Assembly (NCBI RefSeq): GCF_020283565.1
Contig: NC_060059.1
Location: 31,112,838-31,176,837 of the forward strand
Direction of reading: 5' to 3'
From: Trifolium pratense
Lineage: Eukaryota > Streptophyta > Magnoliopsida > Fabales > Fabaceae
Length of the DNA stretch: 64,000 bases
The position numbers were made by a program, and so were the translations under genes. The notes under the pieces are model-generated. The model made no database searches, was not told the DNA's origin, and was given only the letters and a program-made list of their open reading frames with translations. Below, in pieces: positions 31,692-44,048 of the stretch; the first letter of the stretch is position 1; every line of letters begins with the position of its first letter.

Positions 31692-33357
31692 TGAAATAGC
31701 AAAGTTTTTCACAAGAAAGGGGGGGTTTGAATTGTGACCCTTTTAAAATTTAAACTCAAGTCACAAAATAAATAGTTAGTGATAAAATTATTTTTGTGCT
31801 CAGTGAGATCGTTCTAAGAATGATCTGTGCTGTGTAAAAACAGTTGCAGAAAATAAAAGTTTAAGGGAAAGAAGATAAACACAAAGAGTTATCCTGGTTC
31901 ACCCCTAATCTTTGGGTTACGTCCAGTCCCCACCTCCTGTGAGTTTGTCCACTAGAATCACTTAAAAGTTACAGATCCAATACTTACAAATTCACCTTGA
32001 TCTTGACCTAAGATCAACAACTTACCAAAGCTCCTAGAGCTTTGAAACTTTCCTAGTCAACTTGACCAATCAACACTCAATCAATAGTCACGTATTGACT
32101 TGAGCAATTACAATATAGATGATTTGTTTCTAAGCTTGATTTCAGACTCACTATAAAAGAGAAGCTTAGATGAAAGCACTCTAAAGAGATTGAAACTCAG
32201 ATTATGATACAAAAGAGTGACTTAAAAAGGACTTTGAGCTAAAGAGATTGAATGGGATTTATATCACTTGAATTGCTTGAAAACTCTTGCTCTTTCCCTT
32301 GGACTTGATTGCCTTTTATAGATGCTTGCTTGAGATTGAAGCTTGGCCTTCAAGTATATCAGTTAGAGAGTAAAATAGAGCTGTTACTCAGTGCTCTATA
32401 TGCAGCAGACAACTTCTGCATAATGTGCAGATTCTCTGTTCAGTCTTGGAACAGTCTTGATTTCCTTTAGGCTTTGATCCATAAGATCCAAATAAGTATG
32501 AGCTGTTGCCAAGTGTATATGAGTTGTTTCTTACATCCTTCCACTGTCATGTATCAGATATAGCCGTTTGGATGCTCAGAAAAGGACTCATGACAGTTGG
32601 AGATGGTTTTGAAAAACTGTGTGCAGGATCAGTCTTGCATCAGTCTTGAAACAGTCTTAACTGCACCAGCAAATAAGATGAACCTTCATCCTTCCTTTCT
32701 TGTGGTATGCAGCTGTATAATAGCTCTAAGGACTGATCAGTAGTAGCCTTAGCTTGAGAATAAAACCAGCTGGAATAGTACATGAGGATATAAGACAAAA
32801 ATGTACTCTTATGACACCACATTGAAGAATGTTCCACTTGTGTACTTTTGCATAAGTACAATACAACTCCTAGTTTAAATCTGGTTGTTCCTTTGTGATT
32901 GGTCCATGATATTATATCAGATGTATTCATTGGTTGGCCAATACCACAATTGATCAAGCTCATGGTTTTCTTCATGATATGTGACTAGGAAAGCATATAC
33001 TTAAATTCCATCACATGTTGTTGATCCCAAAAGAGATTATCTCCTGTAGTGATTTGGTCCATAAATCCATTGTAAAGTGATTATTTGTTTTGTTCTTAGT
33101 TGACTTGAAAAACCAGAAAGCACTTATTCCAAAACGTGCTTATTTGTCAAAACTGCAGTCTGTCTGCTAAGAATGTTCTTAGAATGGTCTTGAAACAGCT
33201 TTGCAGGATTTTTACTTTGCAAGTGGTTTGTTAGAATCTATTTAATCTTATGCCACTCAAAAGCACTTGTTAGATAACAAAATGATCAGAATCATTTAAA
33301 ATATAATTAAAGATGTTTGTAATCTTTAAAACATCAAAAGTGGATTTTGCCTCAACA
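31692..33357 (-). repeat. 3' LTR of the Copia element
   Basis: 1666 bp; on the minus strand it begins TGTTGAGGCAAAATCC and ends GCTATTTCA. HSE-like motif clusters are at 31807-31825 and 33169-33196. Confidence 0.93.
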
Positions 33358-33375
33358 ATCTCCCCCTTTTTGATG
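33358..33375 (-). other. polypurine tract of the Copia element
   Basis: The minus strand reads AAAAAGGGGGAGATT directly before the 3' LTR. A second similar tract (AAAAGGGGGAGAAAAAG) lies at 33814-33832, just after the extra ORF, and a weaker one near 33455. Confidence 0.75.
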
Positions 33376-33866
33376 ATGACAAACTTCTTTAATTTAGATT
33401 TTAAAAATGATTTCTGATTTAATCAAATGATAAATGTACTAGTGTTTTTATCAAAAAGCTCCCCCTCAATTTATGCATTCAATTTCAAATTATTAAGATA
33501 AAATTGAGCTAGATAAAAGTTCTTGAATCATAACACATCCTTAATCATTTAAACTTCAAATAAGCATTACAAATCATGTGTTCAGCAGGATTAGGACCAA
33601 AAGATGATTCAGAACAACAAGAAACAAACACCTAAGACTTAGATTACATAATGCTAGAAGTTCTATCCTAAGATTAAAACTTCCTACAATATCTAGTCAT
33701 CAAAAGTTTTCAAAATATAAACACAGTACACAAAACAAACACAATACATAAGCAGAAATATTTAAAAATCCTAGCATTCTTGAAACAAGCTTCTTCTTGA
33801 AACAAGCTTCTTCTTCTTTTTCTCCCCCTTTTGTCATCACAAAAAGTGGAGGGACTGCAAAGGTTA

Positions 33867-36116
33867 TTAAGGAGACACAGTAGGGCTGGAAGCATCAGAT
33901 GATGGATCATTCTCTGGCTGAGGGAATTCAGGAATGTGTGGAGGAGGATGAGCTGGAGGATGAGGGATATTGAGAAGAGGACAAACATGATCACAGAGCC
34001 AGGTGCGATAGTTTTGTTGTTCAAGCATGATATGCATAAGCAAATTGTTCTGCTGCATCATAGCTTCCAAAATCTTGGTGGTTTCTCTCTTGGTTTTGGA
34101 AACATCCTTTTCCATTTTGGTTCTCTTAGGTCTGGTGCTAGGACCAGCAGCAGCAGGATTATCAGCAGGTGGAGCAGCATCTTCAATGTTTTGACCAGAG
34201 GAGCAAAAGGATTTTAGTGAGCCAAAGTGTGGTGGAAAGGAGGGTAATGAATTTCCAGCAGAGTACAAGGGAATTTGAATTTGGGGAGGTTCAGGACTTG
34301 GAATTTTAAGCAGGTTCTTAAGAAAATCAGAGCTGGATTGAGAATCATAAAATGGTGGAGAGAAAAGAGCTTTGTTGGTGAACCTCGGATTGGTGGTCAA
34401 TCCTTCAAGAACCTGTGCAGCATTTTGGGAAAGAGTGGGTTGGTTGCTTAATCCAAAGCTTGAGTCAAAGCCAAGGGAGACATCAAGATCAACAAATGGA
34501 ACAGAAATTGTTGGAGTGGGTTCTAGGCTTGGATTTGCAGAGGAAGCAAGGTTGAGAACGTTCTCAGACTGTTCTATAATACCAGTAGCAGTTAAATTTT
34601 TGTCAGCTTCAAAAACTTCTCTCTTTCTTTTCTCACCTACAGTAGGTTCATCAGCTGCTTTCTTCATGTGAGATAAGTTTTTTAAATCAAATACTTTAGA
34701 GTTGTTAAAACTCTTTTCCTTCTTGAGTTCTACCTTGCATTCTCTAAAAACCTTGGTCAGATGCATTCCATAGGGTAGAGTGATTTTCTTAGAACCAGAA
34801 GATGCAGCCTCTATCATGTTGTGAATGATAACATAGGGTAGGTTCAGCTTTTTCCCAGTTCCTAGATGATGCATCACCATTAAATCTCCATCATAAACCT
34901 TCTCTCTAGTTCCTATTCTTGGAAAGATATGGTTTTGGACCATATTGAATAACACTTTGTATTCAGTTTTCAGGTAAGAAGCAGGTGGTTGAGGTAATTT
35001 TGCACCTTCAGCAACAAACATCTCCTGAATTAAATCCTCCTTTTTAACTTGAGCTTCAGAGTACCAAGTGTCTCCAATCAACTTGGCTCCATCAATGGGT
35101 AGATTGAGATACTTTCCTAAGATCTCAGGGGTTAGTTTGATTTCAACATTCCTAAGGGTTGACTTAATTAGATCATTCTCAGGATCAACTTTGGCATTGA
35201 AATAGAAAGCTTGAACTACTCTAGGGTAAACAGTTTCTCTCATTCTAAACAGGTGAGTCCAACCCTGTGATTCAGTAAGCTTCATCACATCAATACCCCC
35301 ACTAGCTAGGTTTGCAAAATCATAATACCTACAGCTAGGGACAAGTTTCCCATTCCAGAATAAATCAAAATCTTCTCTTTCAGAGTAGTGAATAAGAGGG
35401 ATTACCATGTTCTTGGGCAGTAGTTGAGTCAAAGTTGGTTCTTCAATTTCTGGAGATTTCCCTTTTTCTCCATTATCATCTGAGTTCTTCTTAGCTTCTT
35501 CTTCTTCAGAGCTTGAAGTTTTTCCTTTTTCAGCAACATATTTTTCCAGATGATCAAGAAATGCTTTGCTTGGAGTTCTTGTTTTGACAGGAGCAGATTT
35601 GGTGGTTTGAGTTGATTTGGATGGTTCAACAATTTGGGATAAGGGTTTGGTGTGACGAGTGAGAGAGGTGGTTTCCAATTCTTCAGAGTCACTATCATTT
35701 ACTTCATAAATGGTGTTGTCTATGACAGGTTTCTTAGTTCCACCACTAGATAACAATCTAGCTGATCTTCTTACTTGAGGGATTTTGGTTGATTTGGATT
35801 TGGATTTTGTGTAAACAATGAAGGGTTTTGGAACAGTATTAGAGGGTTGAGGGTTTGATTTTGACACATCTTCCTGAGACAGTTTCATGATTGTTTCAGC
35901 AATAATCTTCTCAGCATTTCCTAATTCCACTAAGGAATTTGTTGGATTTTGTTGGTTAATTTCCGTATCAGAGTTAGGAGCGGTTGTGAATCGTTCAGAG
36001 ATGGTTTCAGAGATGGGAGAAGGAGGTGGAACAGGCGGTTGAGATGGTGATTCATTTTCAGCAGTTGGTGGAGGAATGGGAGCAGGAATACGACCGGTGT
36101 TCTTAGTTCTTGCCAT
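33867..36116 (-). CDS. extra ORF of the Copia element (plant transposon-type protein, 749 aa)
   Basis: This ORF lies downstream of pol in the same strand, where SIRE elements carry their so-called env-like gene. Residues 1-45 are proline-rich; 105-240 hold a basic and serine-rich linker with acidic patches. About 250-460 forms a folded domain with FDLFWNGKLVPSCRYYDF, RVVQAFYFNAK, LTPEILGKYLNLP and VIIHNMIEAA, resembling the plant transposon protein domain also found in Athila extra ORFs. The C-terminal part is low complexity, with PPHIPEFPQPEN near the end. I see no signal peptide or membrane segment, so a true envelope role is not supported. Start ATG at 36116 opens a 2.25-kb uninterrupted frame. 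Function unknown. Confidence 0.8.
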   Translation of the reverse strand: MARTKNTGRIPAPIPPPTAENESPSQPPVPPPSPISETISERFTTAPNSDTEINQQNPTNSLVELGNAEKIIAETIMKLSQEDVSKSNPQPSNTVPKPFIVYTKSKSKSTKIPQVRRSARLLSSGGTKKPVIDNTIYEVNDSDSEELETTSLTRHTKPLSQIVEPSKSTQTTKSAPVKTRTPSKAFLDHLEKYVAEKGKTSSSEEEEAKKNSDDNGEKGKSPEIEEPTLTQLLPKNMVIPLIHYSEREDFDLFWNGKLVPSCRYYDFANLASGGIDVMKLTESQGWTHLFRMRETVYPRVVQAFYFNAKVDPENDLIKSTLRNVEIKLTPEILGKYLNLPIDGAKLIGDTWYSEAQVKKEDLIQEMFVAEGAKLPQPPASYLKTEYKVLFNMVQNHIFPRIGTREKVYDGDLMVMHHLGTGKKLNLPYVIIHNMIEAASSGSKKITLPYGMHLTKVFRECKVELKKEKSFNNSKVFDLKNLSHMKKAADEPTVGEKRKREVFEADKNLTATGIIEQSENVLNLASSANPSLEPTPTISVPFVDLDVSLGFDSSFGLSNQPTLSQNAAQVLEGLTTNPRFTNKALFSPPFYDSQSSSDFLKNLLKIPSPEPPQIQIPLYSAGNSLPSFPPHFGSLKSFCSSGQNIEDAAPPADNPAAAGPSTRPKRTKMEKDVSKTKRETTKILEAMMQQNNLLMHIMLEQQNYRTWLCDHVCPLLNIPHPPAHPPPHIPEFPQPENDPSSDASSPTVSP

Positions 36117-36445
36117 TGAGAATGGAAGAAGATCGATGGTTTTGGAAGGAAGAATGAAAAGAAATGAGCAGTTATTGATTTGATTTTAAAGAGGGAAGAG
36201 AAGAAGGGTTGTCTAAAGAGAGTAGGTGTACTTAAGTGTACTATTTGCCTTGGAACTCTAAACTAAAACTTACTCATTCTATCTTAAATGTACTAACTAT
36301 TATTATAAGCATAGTAACCTAGGTCTGTAGGTAATACAACTGGTTTTTACTCTCTTTTTAAAACTACTTATAAAAAAAAAATTATTTTAAACGCAGAGGA
36401 GGTCATAAAATTTGATCAACACCAAGAACGTTCTAAGACTGTTCT

Positions 36446-39058
36446 TTAGACAGGGCTTTTCATTATTTTTAATTTTTCTTTAATAAAATTAAAACGTTCT
36501 TCTACTAATGGCTTAGTGAAAATATCTGCTAATTGATTTTCAGTATCCACAAAGGTTAATTCAACTTCCTTTTTATTAACATGATCTCTAATGAAGTGGT
36601 GTTTTATTTCAATATGTTTTGATCTTGAATGCTGAATAGGGTTTTTTGATAAATTGATAGCACTAGTATTATCACATAAAATTTTAATATTTGTGTACCT
36701 TAATGAGAAGTCTTCAAGTTGGTTTTTGATCCAAATCACTTGAGAGCAACAGTTTGCAGCAGACACATATTCTGCTTCAGTTGTTGAAAGTGCTATGGTA
36801 TTTTGTTTTCTGCAACACCAACTTACAAGTGCTTCTCCAAGAAATTGACATGCTCCACTTGTGCTTTTTCTTTCTAATTTATCCCCAGCATAGTCAGCAT
36901 CACAATATGCTATAAGATCAAAATGTGAACCCTTTTTGTACCATAGACCAGTATCAGGTGTTCCCACCAAATATCTAAAAATTCTCTTGACAGCAGTAAG
37001 ATGTGATTCTTTTGGAGATGATTGAAACCTTGCACATAATCCTACTGAGAAGACAATGTCTGGTCTACTTGCAGTCAAATAAAGGAGTGATCCAATCATT
37101 CCTCTATATTCCTTTTCAGATACATCCTTTCCTTTTTCATCTTTGTCCAAGCTTGTTGATGGATGCATTGGTGTAGGCATAATCTTAGCCTCATTCATCT
37201 TAAACTTTTTGAGGAGATCTTTGACATATTTTTCTTGACTTATAAAGATTCCTTCTTCAAGTTGTTTTATTTGAAGACCCAAAAAGAATCTAAGTTCTCC
37301 CATCATACTCATCTCAAACTCACTTTGCATGAGGGTTGAGAATTCTTCACACATTGTTTCATTTGTAGCTCCAAAGATGATATCATCAACATAAACTTGA
37401 ACTATTAAAAGATCATTTTGGTTTTCCTTTCTAAAAAGTGTGGTATCTATTTTTCCTCTAGAAAAACCATTGTTTAAAAGGAAAGTGCTTAATCTTTCAT
37501 ACCATGCTCTTGGAGCTTGCTTAAGCCCATAAAGAGCTTTAGTTAGCTTAAAAACATGATCTGGTCTATGTTGGTCAATAAAACCAGGTGGTTGATGAAC
37601 ATAGACTTCTTCATTTAAAAATCCATTTAGAAAAGCACTTTTGACATCCATTTGAAAAAGTTTTAAACATTTATGAGATGCATATGCAAGTAGTATTCTA
37701 ATTGCTTCTAACCTGGCCACTGGTGCAAAGGTTTCATCATAATCAATACCTTCTTGTTGATTATATCCTTGAGCCACAAGTCTTGCCTTGTTCCTTATAA
37801 CTTTTCCTTCTTCATCAAGTTTATTCCTAAAGACCCATTTAGTACCAATGATTGAATTTTCTTGAGGTTTAGGTACTAGCTTCCACACTTCATTTCTTTC
37901 AAATTGCAGAAGCTCTTCCTTCATGGCTTCAGTCCATGATTCATCTATGATTGCTTCATCTATGGATTTTGGTTCTATTTGAGAAATCATAGCTAGATTG
38001 TTTTCTTTATTCTGAGTAGCTCTTCTTGTTCTTACACCATCTGCTGTACTTCCAATGATTTGTTCTTGTGGATGATAATTGACCATTTTCCATGTCCTTG
38101 GAGGAGCTTGTGAGGATTCTTCTATTTCATTAGTTTTCCTTTTCTGATTTGTAATTTCCTCTTCCTCATCAGCAATTATGGTTGTTTGTTCCTCAAACTC
38201 ATCAAACTTTACATGCATGCTTTCTTCCATAGCTTGAGTTCTTAGGTTATAAATTCTATATGCTTTTGAAGTTAAAGAATATCCTAAGAATATTCCTTTG
38301 TCTGATTTTGAGTCAAACTTACCCAGATTATCTCTAATATTAAGAATGTAGCAGTAGCAGCCAAAAATATGAAAATATGATATGTTAGGTTTTTTATCCT
38401 TCCAGATTTCATAAGGTGTTTTCTTTAAAACTTTTCTAATAGTTACTCTGTTCAAGATATAGCAAGCAGTGTTTATGGCTTCAGCCCAAAAATATTTTTC
38501 CACATTTGATTCATTTATCATAGTTCTTGCCATTTCTTGTAGAGTTCTATTTTTTCTTTCTACAACTCCATTTTGTTGTGGAGTTCTAGGACAAGAAAAA
38601 TTATGAGAAATACCATTTTCATTAAAAAAGGTTTCAAACAGAGAGTTTTCAAATTCACCTCCATGATCACTCCTAATGGAGATAATTTTTGTTTCTTTTT
38701 CATTTTGAACTTTTAAGCAAAAGTTTTTGAAAGCTTCAAAAGAGTCATCTTTTTGTTTTAAAAATAACACCCAAGTAAATCTGGAATAATCATCTACAAT
38801 AACAAAACCATAATTCTTACCTCCAAGACTTGTAGTTCTGACTGGTCCAAATAAGTCTATGTGAAGTAGTTCAAGAGGTCTTTTGGTTGAAATAAATTCC
38901 TTTAGTTTAAAACTACTTTTTACTTGTTTTCCTCTTGCACATGATTCACATAACTTATCATTTTCAAAACTTATCTTTGGTAATCCTCTTACTAGATCAA
39001 GTTTAGAAAGTTTTGAAATGGTTTTCATACTTATATGTCCTGCCCTTTTGTGCCAGAT
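36446..39058 (-). CDS. Copia pol, 3' portion (integrase, RT, RNase H)
   Basis: This is the downstream part of the Copia polyprotein, cut at 39059 by the Athila insertion inside the pre-integrase zinc domain. Numbering from the internal ATG at 39028 (860 aa): zinc CESC at about 27-30, integrase with Asp 58, Asp 121 and Glu 157, [16 protein letters not shown] near 235-251, reverse transcriptase about 365-610 with VYVDD (YVDD 546-549), and RNase H about 700-840 ([17 protein letters not shown]). No internal stops. When the nested element and one target repeat are discounted the frame agrees with that of the upstream half (50937-51356). The stop is at 36446. Confidence 0.95.
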   Translation of the reverse strand: MWHKRAGHISMKTISKLSKLDLVRGLPKISFENDKLCESCARGKQVKSSFKLKEFISTKRPLELLHIDLFGPVRTTSLGGKNYGFVIVDDYSRFTWVLFLKQKDDSFEAFKNFCLKVQNEKETKIISIRSDHGGEFENSLFETFFNENGISHNFSCPRTPQQNGVVERKNRTLQEMARTMINESNVEKYFWAEAINTACYILNRVTIRKVLKKTPYEIWKDKKPNISYFHIFGCYCYILNIRDNLGKFDSKSDKGIFLGYSLTSKAYRIYNLRTQAMEESMHVKFDEFEEQTTIIADEEEEITNQKRKTNEIEESSQAPPRTWKMVNYHPQEQIIGSTADGVRTRRATQNKENNLAMISQIEPKSIDEAIIDESWTEAMKEELLQFERNEVWKLVPKPQENSIIGTKWVFRNKLDEEGKVIRNKARLVAQGYNQQEGIDYDETFAPVARLEAIRILLAYASHKCLKLFQMDVKSAFLNGFLNEEVYVHQPPGFIDQHRPDHVFKLTKALYGLKQAPRAWYERLSTFLLNNGFSRGKIDTTLFRKENQNDLLIVQVYVDDIIFGATNETMCEEFSTLMQSEFEMSMMGELRFFLGLQIKQLEEGIFISQEKYVKDLLKKFKMNEAKIMPTPMHPSTSLDKDEKGKDVSEKEYRGMIGSLLYLTASRPDIVFSVGLCARFQSSPKESHLTAVKRIFRYLVGTPDTGLWYKKGSHFDLIAYCDADYAGDKLERKSTSGACQFLGEALVSWCCRKQNTIALSTTEAEYVSAANCCSQVIWIKNQLEDFSLRYTNIKILCDNTSAINLSKNPIQHSRSKHIEIKHHFIRDHVNKKEVELTFVDTENQLADIFTKPLVEERFNFIKEKLKIMKSPV

Positions 39059-40305
39059 TGATGAAAGTACAAAAGCAAGTATTTTCGTTATATCGTATCC
39101 ACAGGGACTAGTGTGATATCAATTGCACATACACAAATTCCATGATTCTAAGTGCGGGTTTCTTTTGATTTGGTTTCGTAACATAAAATTGCGATAAAAG
39201 TGCGTGATAAACTTTCGGATAATAAAAGGTTGTCGGAACTAGATTCATTATCTCGTTAGCATGTATCAATCAACCTCACTATATATATTTCATTTACCAA
39301 TCATTATTATCACATATCATACATCGAACGTATCCGTATCCGGATTACGCCGTGAAATCTATTATATCTACCAACGTTCGATGCCTCGAATCATTAATCG
39401 ACATAATAGCATTAAGATCTGATATTTGACGTGATTACTAAACTCAACATCTATGTCTAAATATTGAAGTTTAATAAGTGATTATCTTTTACTCTTGATT
39501 CAAACAATATATGTCTATGTTGTTCAAATCTTTTTAGAAATAGACAATTAAAACAAGATAACACTTATAATGATTGATAAAGAAAACATATATATTAAGA
39601 TTAAATTGACTACATGTTCACAAAATAACTACATCTAATCCCAACAACAAAGGAATTTAGCTAGACATGATAAAAGTAAACTTACAAGAAAAAGGGATGA
39701 AGAACATCTCTTGATTTCTCAAGTATAATGATGAATCCACCTTCAAGAACTCTTAAAACTAATATTATTCGTATCTTTGTTAACTATTACAAAACTCTAT
39801 CTCTATGAAAATGGCTTCTGAGCTCTATTTATAGACTTTCAGGACAGAGGAGTTCGCTAAGCGAAATGACGTTCGCTGAGCGAACTAGTTACTTAAGCAA
39901 GGGGTTTCTTGACACGTAGCAAAAGGCTTGACTCATCACTTTGTTCGCCGATGCTCGCTATCTCTCGCTAACAGACCCTTCCTCCCGGGTTGTGCTCGCC
40001 ATCTCTCGCTATCTTTCGCTGAGCGAACGTTGAGTTTGCTGTCCTGTTCGCTGAATCTCGCTGAAGCTCGCCATGGACCCTTTGTCCACTGGTTTAGTTC
40101 GCTGTAGCTCGCTATGGCTTCGCTGAGCGAAGGCTTCAAAACCTGCTTTTCTAGCCATTCCTAACAAAAATGCCTTGGGATCAATTCCTTTTAGATTTAA
40201 TGTTTATATTTACACCAAAAGGGGTTTTAATCAAGATTTCTTCATAAAAGTATTGGTAAGTGCTCATATTTATCAAACATTATAACTAAAATTGGGCACT
40301 TATCA
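39059..40305 (-). repeat. 3' LTR of the Athila element
   Basis: 1247 bp, matching 49685-50931 at an offset of 10626. It contains four copies of the palindrome TTCGCTNAGCGAA (39853, 39872, 40015, 40119) amid many CTCGCTA half-sites. Confidence 0.93.
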
Positions 40306-40320
40306 AATCTCCCCAACTTA
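40306..40320 (-). other. polypurine tract of the Athila element
   Basis: The minus strand reads AAGTTGGGGAGATT directly against the 3' LTR. Confidence 0.75.
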
Positions 40321-41835
40321 GGACTTTGTTTGTCCTCAAACAAAAGGTAATATTTCAACAAGCTCAAAATTTTAAATCTCAGGAAAGGTTTGTAATCAAT
40401 CAAAGTTTTTGAAATTTCTTTTCCTAAGCATGAGTAAAACAATGCCTACTCAAAACTATTCCTTAAAACATTCAAAAGAACAAAGCATGATCATGAATTG
40501 ATTGCTATGTCTAAGCAAAATTCTCCACATTTTTATCAAACAATCAAGACTCAAGTGTTATCAAAAATGTCTCACCAAAATATCACTCAAAGGTAAGTGT
40601 TTCACTCAATCCAAACAAAGTGCATGCAACAATTCAATTCAAACATTTATCAGAGCAATGTCACAAAACATGTCGTCAATTGTGGATCACTAAGGACTTT
40701 ATTAAGCTTGTAACGGGGCTGGGCTACAAAAAATCATTGTTTTTCTTTGGATTTCAAAAGGCCTCAAGAATAAGAGAGCAATACAAAACTTACAGAAAAT
40801 TCATCTTTCACATTCATTTACTCCCTTTCTTTTCTTTTCTCCCCTATTTCATTTGTGATTCTTTTCTTTCTTTACAATGACACTTTCTTTTTCACAAATT
40901 TTTCTTTTTCTTTCTTTTTGTGTCAATCTTTTATTTTCAACATTTTTCTCTTTTCAATCACCCAATCCACTACTTTTCCAAATTATTTTTATGACATTTG
41001 TAACCTACTTCTCCCCAACTTGAATCTTTAACATGACCCTAATTGAAATACAATTGCTCTCCTATCCTAAGACAAGGGTAGAGTAGTTGTTTTTCCATTC
41101 TTTTGGTTTCAGGGTTTATGAAACAAACAATTTTCAAAATTTTAAGGCTCAACAGGGGACACAAAAGATCACTATCTCACAAGGTAGGTTAAGTTTGGCC
41201 AAGTAGTTATCACTCAAAAAGAAACAGGGCCTTGATCATATCCACAATATCAAACACATTAGTGACAGCAAGATTAAGTTAAAATCAAATGAGCACACAA
41301 CATTGCTGGCTCTCAAAAATTTATGTAAACAATGGAAAGTTCACACATTCTCACCCGGCTAGGTTGATAACACAAGCTTCAATCATGTTCAACAAAAACA
41401 TTGAAAATTATCTTAGAACAATCAACACAATTCAAAACCATGTTAGGTTCCTAAGCTTATTTCAAGGACTAATCAAGAAGTTTTGACATGAAGTTTCACA
41501 AAACATTTTCAACATGCTTGATCATTGATTTACCACAAACCTAACTTCAGATTTTTCCTAATCATGTGAGCTTGTTTGCAAAAAAAACTATTTACAATAT
41601 TCACACTACTAAAAAACTTATCACCAAATATTTAAACATTAAACTTAAAAACTTCCAAAAGACATTGTCTCAAACATTGTCAGGTACCACACCACATGTT
41701 CAGAATACAAAAACTTAACAAAACCACATAAAACACAATTTAAATTTGTTCACAACAAAAACAACTAAATAAACCAACTAGTAAAAGAAATAAATGACTG
41801 AAAGCTTGTAAATTTTCACTCATTTTGGTGAGCTT
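40321..41835 (-). other. Athila 3' non-coding region
   Basis: 1.5 kb between the extra ORF and the polypurine tract. It is AT-rich with short frames only. T-rich runs cluster at 40810-40975 on the plus strand. No domain is seen. Confidence 0.6.
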
Positions 41836-43116
41836 TCAGTCATCATCTGAATCTGCTTCTTCTTCATCCTCCTCCTCCATGCTTGCATCACCCTCACCAC
41901 CATCATCTTCTTCATCATCATCATCCATACCAGCTTCTTCACCAGCATCAGCATTTGGTGCCATCCCTCCCCCAATGAAAGTAGGCCTGTCCTCAGGCCA
42001 TGCAACATAGGTTTGAAAATCTTGCGGTGTCATCACCGACTGCCCTGTGTGCTGATTGTAGAAGGACTGCTGCATTGCACTCATTGCTCTATACCCTGCA
42101 TCATTTTGATCATATAGATGAGTAAAGAAATTGTAAAAATTTTGATCAGAGAATCCGGAGGTGGCTGGTTGAGTAGGTGGCTGAGGTGGCTGAGGTGGTG
42201 GTGGCGGTGGTTGTCGTGCCCTTCTCCTCTTCGGCTTGCAGTAGCGGTCAACATAATCATCATTGATAGTGGGAATTTCCTCATTCCCAATCTGAGGAAG
42301 ATGTAATCTGTTGGCCGAGCACAATCCCATAATGAGACATGGGAAAACTAAAGGACTTTTGCTTTTAACCTTGCTAGACTTAAGCGCCCTATCCGAGTGA
42401 CCACTTAGAACAACTTCTTTCATCCACCTAGAAATTATTCCTGCCACATCTATTTCCAAATCCTCATTAATGTAATGGATGAGGCCTAGGATGTTCATGG
42501 TAGCATCTGAAGGGTGGGAATTAGGTTGGATGTTGTACAAGACCAGATTAAACAGCAGCACAGTGAAAGTTTTCATGTCCTCTCTCATTGCCCTCAAAGG
42601 TGTTTGAGTCGCACTGAAGACAAAATCGGTGTTTGGTCGAAGCAGCTTACTCCTCATTAATGGAACATCCCAAGTTCCCCGATTCCGTTGTTTTTGGTAC
42701 GCACACAGTGTTTCATTGTGCGGCAATGTGAAAGGGTTGCCAAGGTATGCATTGATAGCATCGCGGTCGAATCGGATGGTGCGACCACGAACCATGGTGG
42801 TGTAGGAGAAAGGTTCATCAGCTTCTGGGAGAGCATTAGCATAAAACTCTCTTACTATGACGGGGTTGTAGGTGGTTGGTGGGTGGACAATCCTTTCCCA
42901 ACCCCGGAGTTGCACAATTCTTGCAAACCGCTCATAATCTCCATGCTCAAAGATGTCAAAGAATCTTTCACTTAAAATTTTTCTCTTTTCCAGTGCCCTA
43001 AACCGATCAAACTGTTCTTGCCCTTTGAAACGATTCATGTCCAAATCTTCGGTTTGGTGGGAAGAACTTGCGATGGTTTTCTGTTTCTTACCAGCTGAAG
43101 GTTTCTTTGGTGCCAT
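41836..43116 (-). CDS. extra ORF of the Athila element (plant transposon-type protein, 426 aa)
   Basis: This is the second ORF, after gag-pol, in the place usually called env-like in Athila and Calypso elements. Residues 30-290 form one domain: RFFDIFEHGDYERFARIVQ, GWERIV, IVREFYANA, TTMVRGRTIRFDRDAINAYLG and LVLYNIQPNSHPS, matching the plant 'putative transposon protein' type (PF20167-like, by recognition). KPKRRR near 294-299 may act as a nuclear signal, then a proline run (303-316). The last 35 residues are almost all Asp and Glu. No signal peptide or transmembrane helix is visible, so envelope function is unlikely. The frame is intact. It resembles distantly the Copia extra ORF at 33867. 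Confidence 0.8.
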   Translation of the reverse strand: MAPKKPSAGKKQKTIASSSHQTEDLDMNRFKGQEQFDRFRALEKRKILSERFFDIFEHGDYERFARIVQLRGWERIVHPPTTYNPVIVREFYANALPEADEPFSYTTMVRGRTIRFDRDAINAYLGNPFTLPHNETLCAYQKQRNRGTWDVPLMRSKLLRPNTDFVFSATQTPLRAMREDMKTFTVLLFNLVLYNIQPNSHPSDATMNILGLIHYINEDLEIDVAGIISRWMKEVVLSGHSDRALKSSKVKSKSPLVFPCLIMGLCSANRLHLPQIGNEEIPTINDDYVDRYCKPKRRRARQPPPPPPQPPQPPTQPATSGFSDQNFYNFFTHLYDQNDAGYRAMSAMQQSFYNQHTGQSVMTPQDFQTYVAWPEDRPTFIGGGMAPNADAGEEAGMDDDDEEDDGGEGDASMEEEDEEEADSDDD

Positions 43117-44048
43117 TTCCTGAAATAAAATCTAATTAGATAACATAATAACAGGGCACAATCAAAGAAAAATTGAAAACTGTTGCAGGATCTGCAGGTG
43201 TTCGCTTAGCGAAGGCGCAGCGAAGGCTGGCCTAAAAAAAAAAAAAAAAATTTTCAGGTTCGCAAACCTTGGCTTAGCGAGGGCGCAGCGAATTCAAACA
43301 TGAAATTTTTCTCAGGGTCGCAGGCGCTCGCTAAGCGAAGGCAAAGCGAAGGTTTGCGAACACAGTTTTTGCAGAAAACATGGTAAATCAACTAGATCTG
43401 GATTTTTAAGCATTCTAATCATTTCAATCATCATAAACTTTATAAAAGGAACCAAACTCATGCAAATCTTAACATTTGAAAAGGTATTCAAACCTATTCC
43501 TAAGAAACTTGTGCAAAACTACCATAAATAATCACTTTTCAATTTGAATTGTAAACTTATGAAAGTAAGAGTTGAAAAGGATTGCATACCTGAGTAGTGA
43601 TGTGGAGATGGGATGCACTAAGTGATGAATGAATGAGTGGGTGCTTGTTTGAGAGAAGAAAGAAATTTTTGTGAAAGAAGAAGTTGGAAAGGAGAGGTTT
43701 GGAGTGAAATGAGAGGATAAGATGGAGGAGAATGTTGTTTTAGGGTTTGGAATGTTTTGAAAACCGTGTTTGTGGTAGTGGGTGGTGAGGTGGAAACATT
43801 TTGGGCCAGCTGTCCGTTTAAAATTGAAGTTCAGGATTCGCAGAGTTCGCTGAGCGAATATAATGTTCGCTGAGCGAACCATACCAGAAAAAAAATTTTG
43901 CTGAATCCTTTGGCACAGCTTACACCAAACATGTTCCTACCATCAAAATTATTTTATGCATGCTAAAACATTAAATTACTTACAAAATTGGGTTGCCTCC
44001 CAACAAGCGCTTGTTTAACGTCATTAGCTTGACGTTCTTTTTGGAGCT
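43117..44048 (-). other. Athila spacer between gag-pol and extra ORF
   Basis: 932 bp of non-coding sequence. It holds four further TTCGCTNAGCGAA-type palindromes (43201, 43327 with one change, 43846, 43866) and several GGCGCAGCGAAGG half-sites, as well as an A run at 43235-43251. A 116-codon frame at 43532-43882 has no domain. Confidence 0.65.

Noticed and set aside
32640..32975. 111-codon minus-strand frame in the Copia LTR, repeated at 54096-54431
   Set aside because: It lies wholly in the LTR, exists twice only because the LTR does, and has no domain.
39936..40139. 67-codon frame in the Athila LTR (also 50562-50765)
   Set aside because: It is made by the TTCGCT/AGCGAA palindromes; composition is that of the repeat, not of a protein.
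43532..43882. 116-codon frame between Athila gag-pol and extra ORF
   Set aside because: AT-rich and low complexity, no domain, no promoter or splice evidence.
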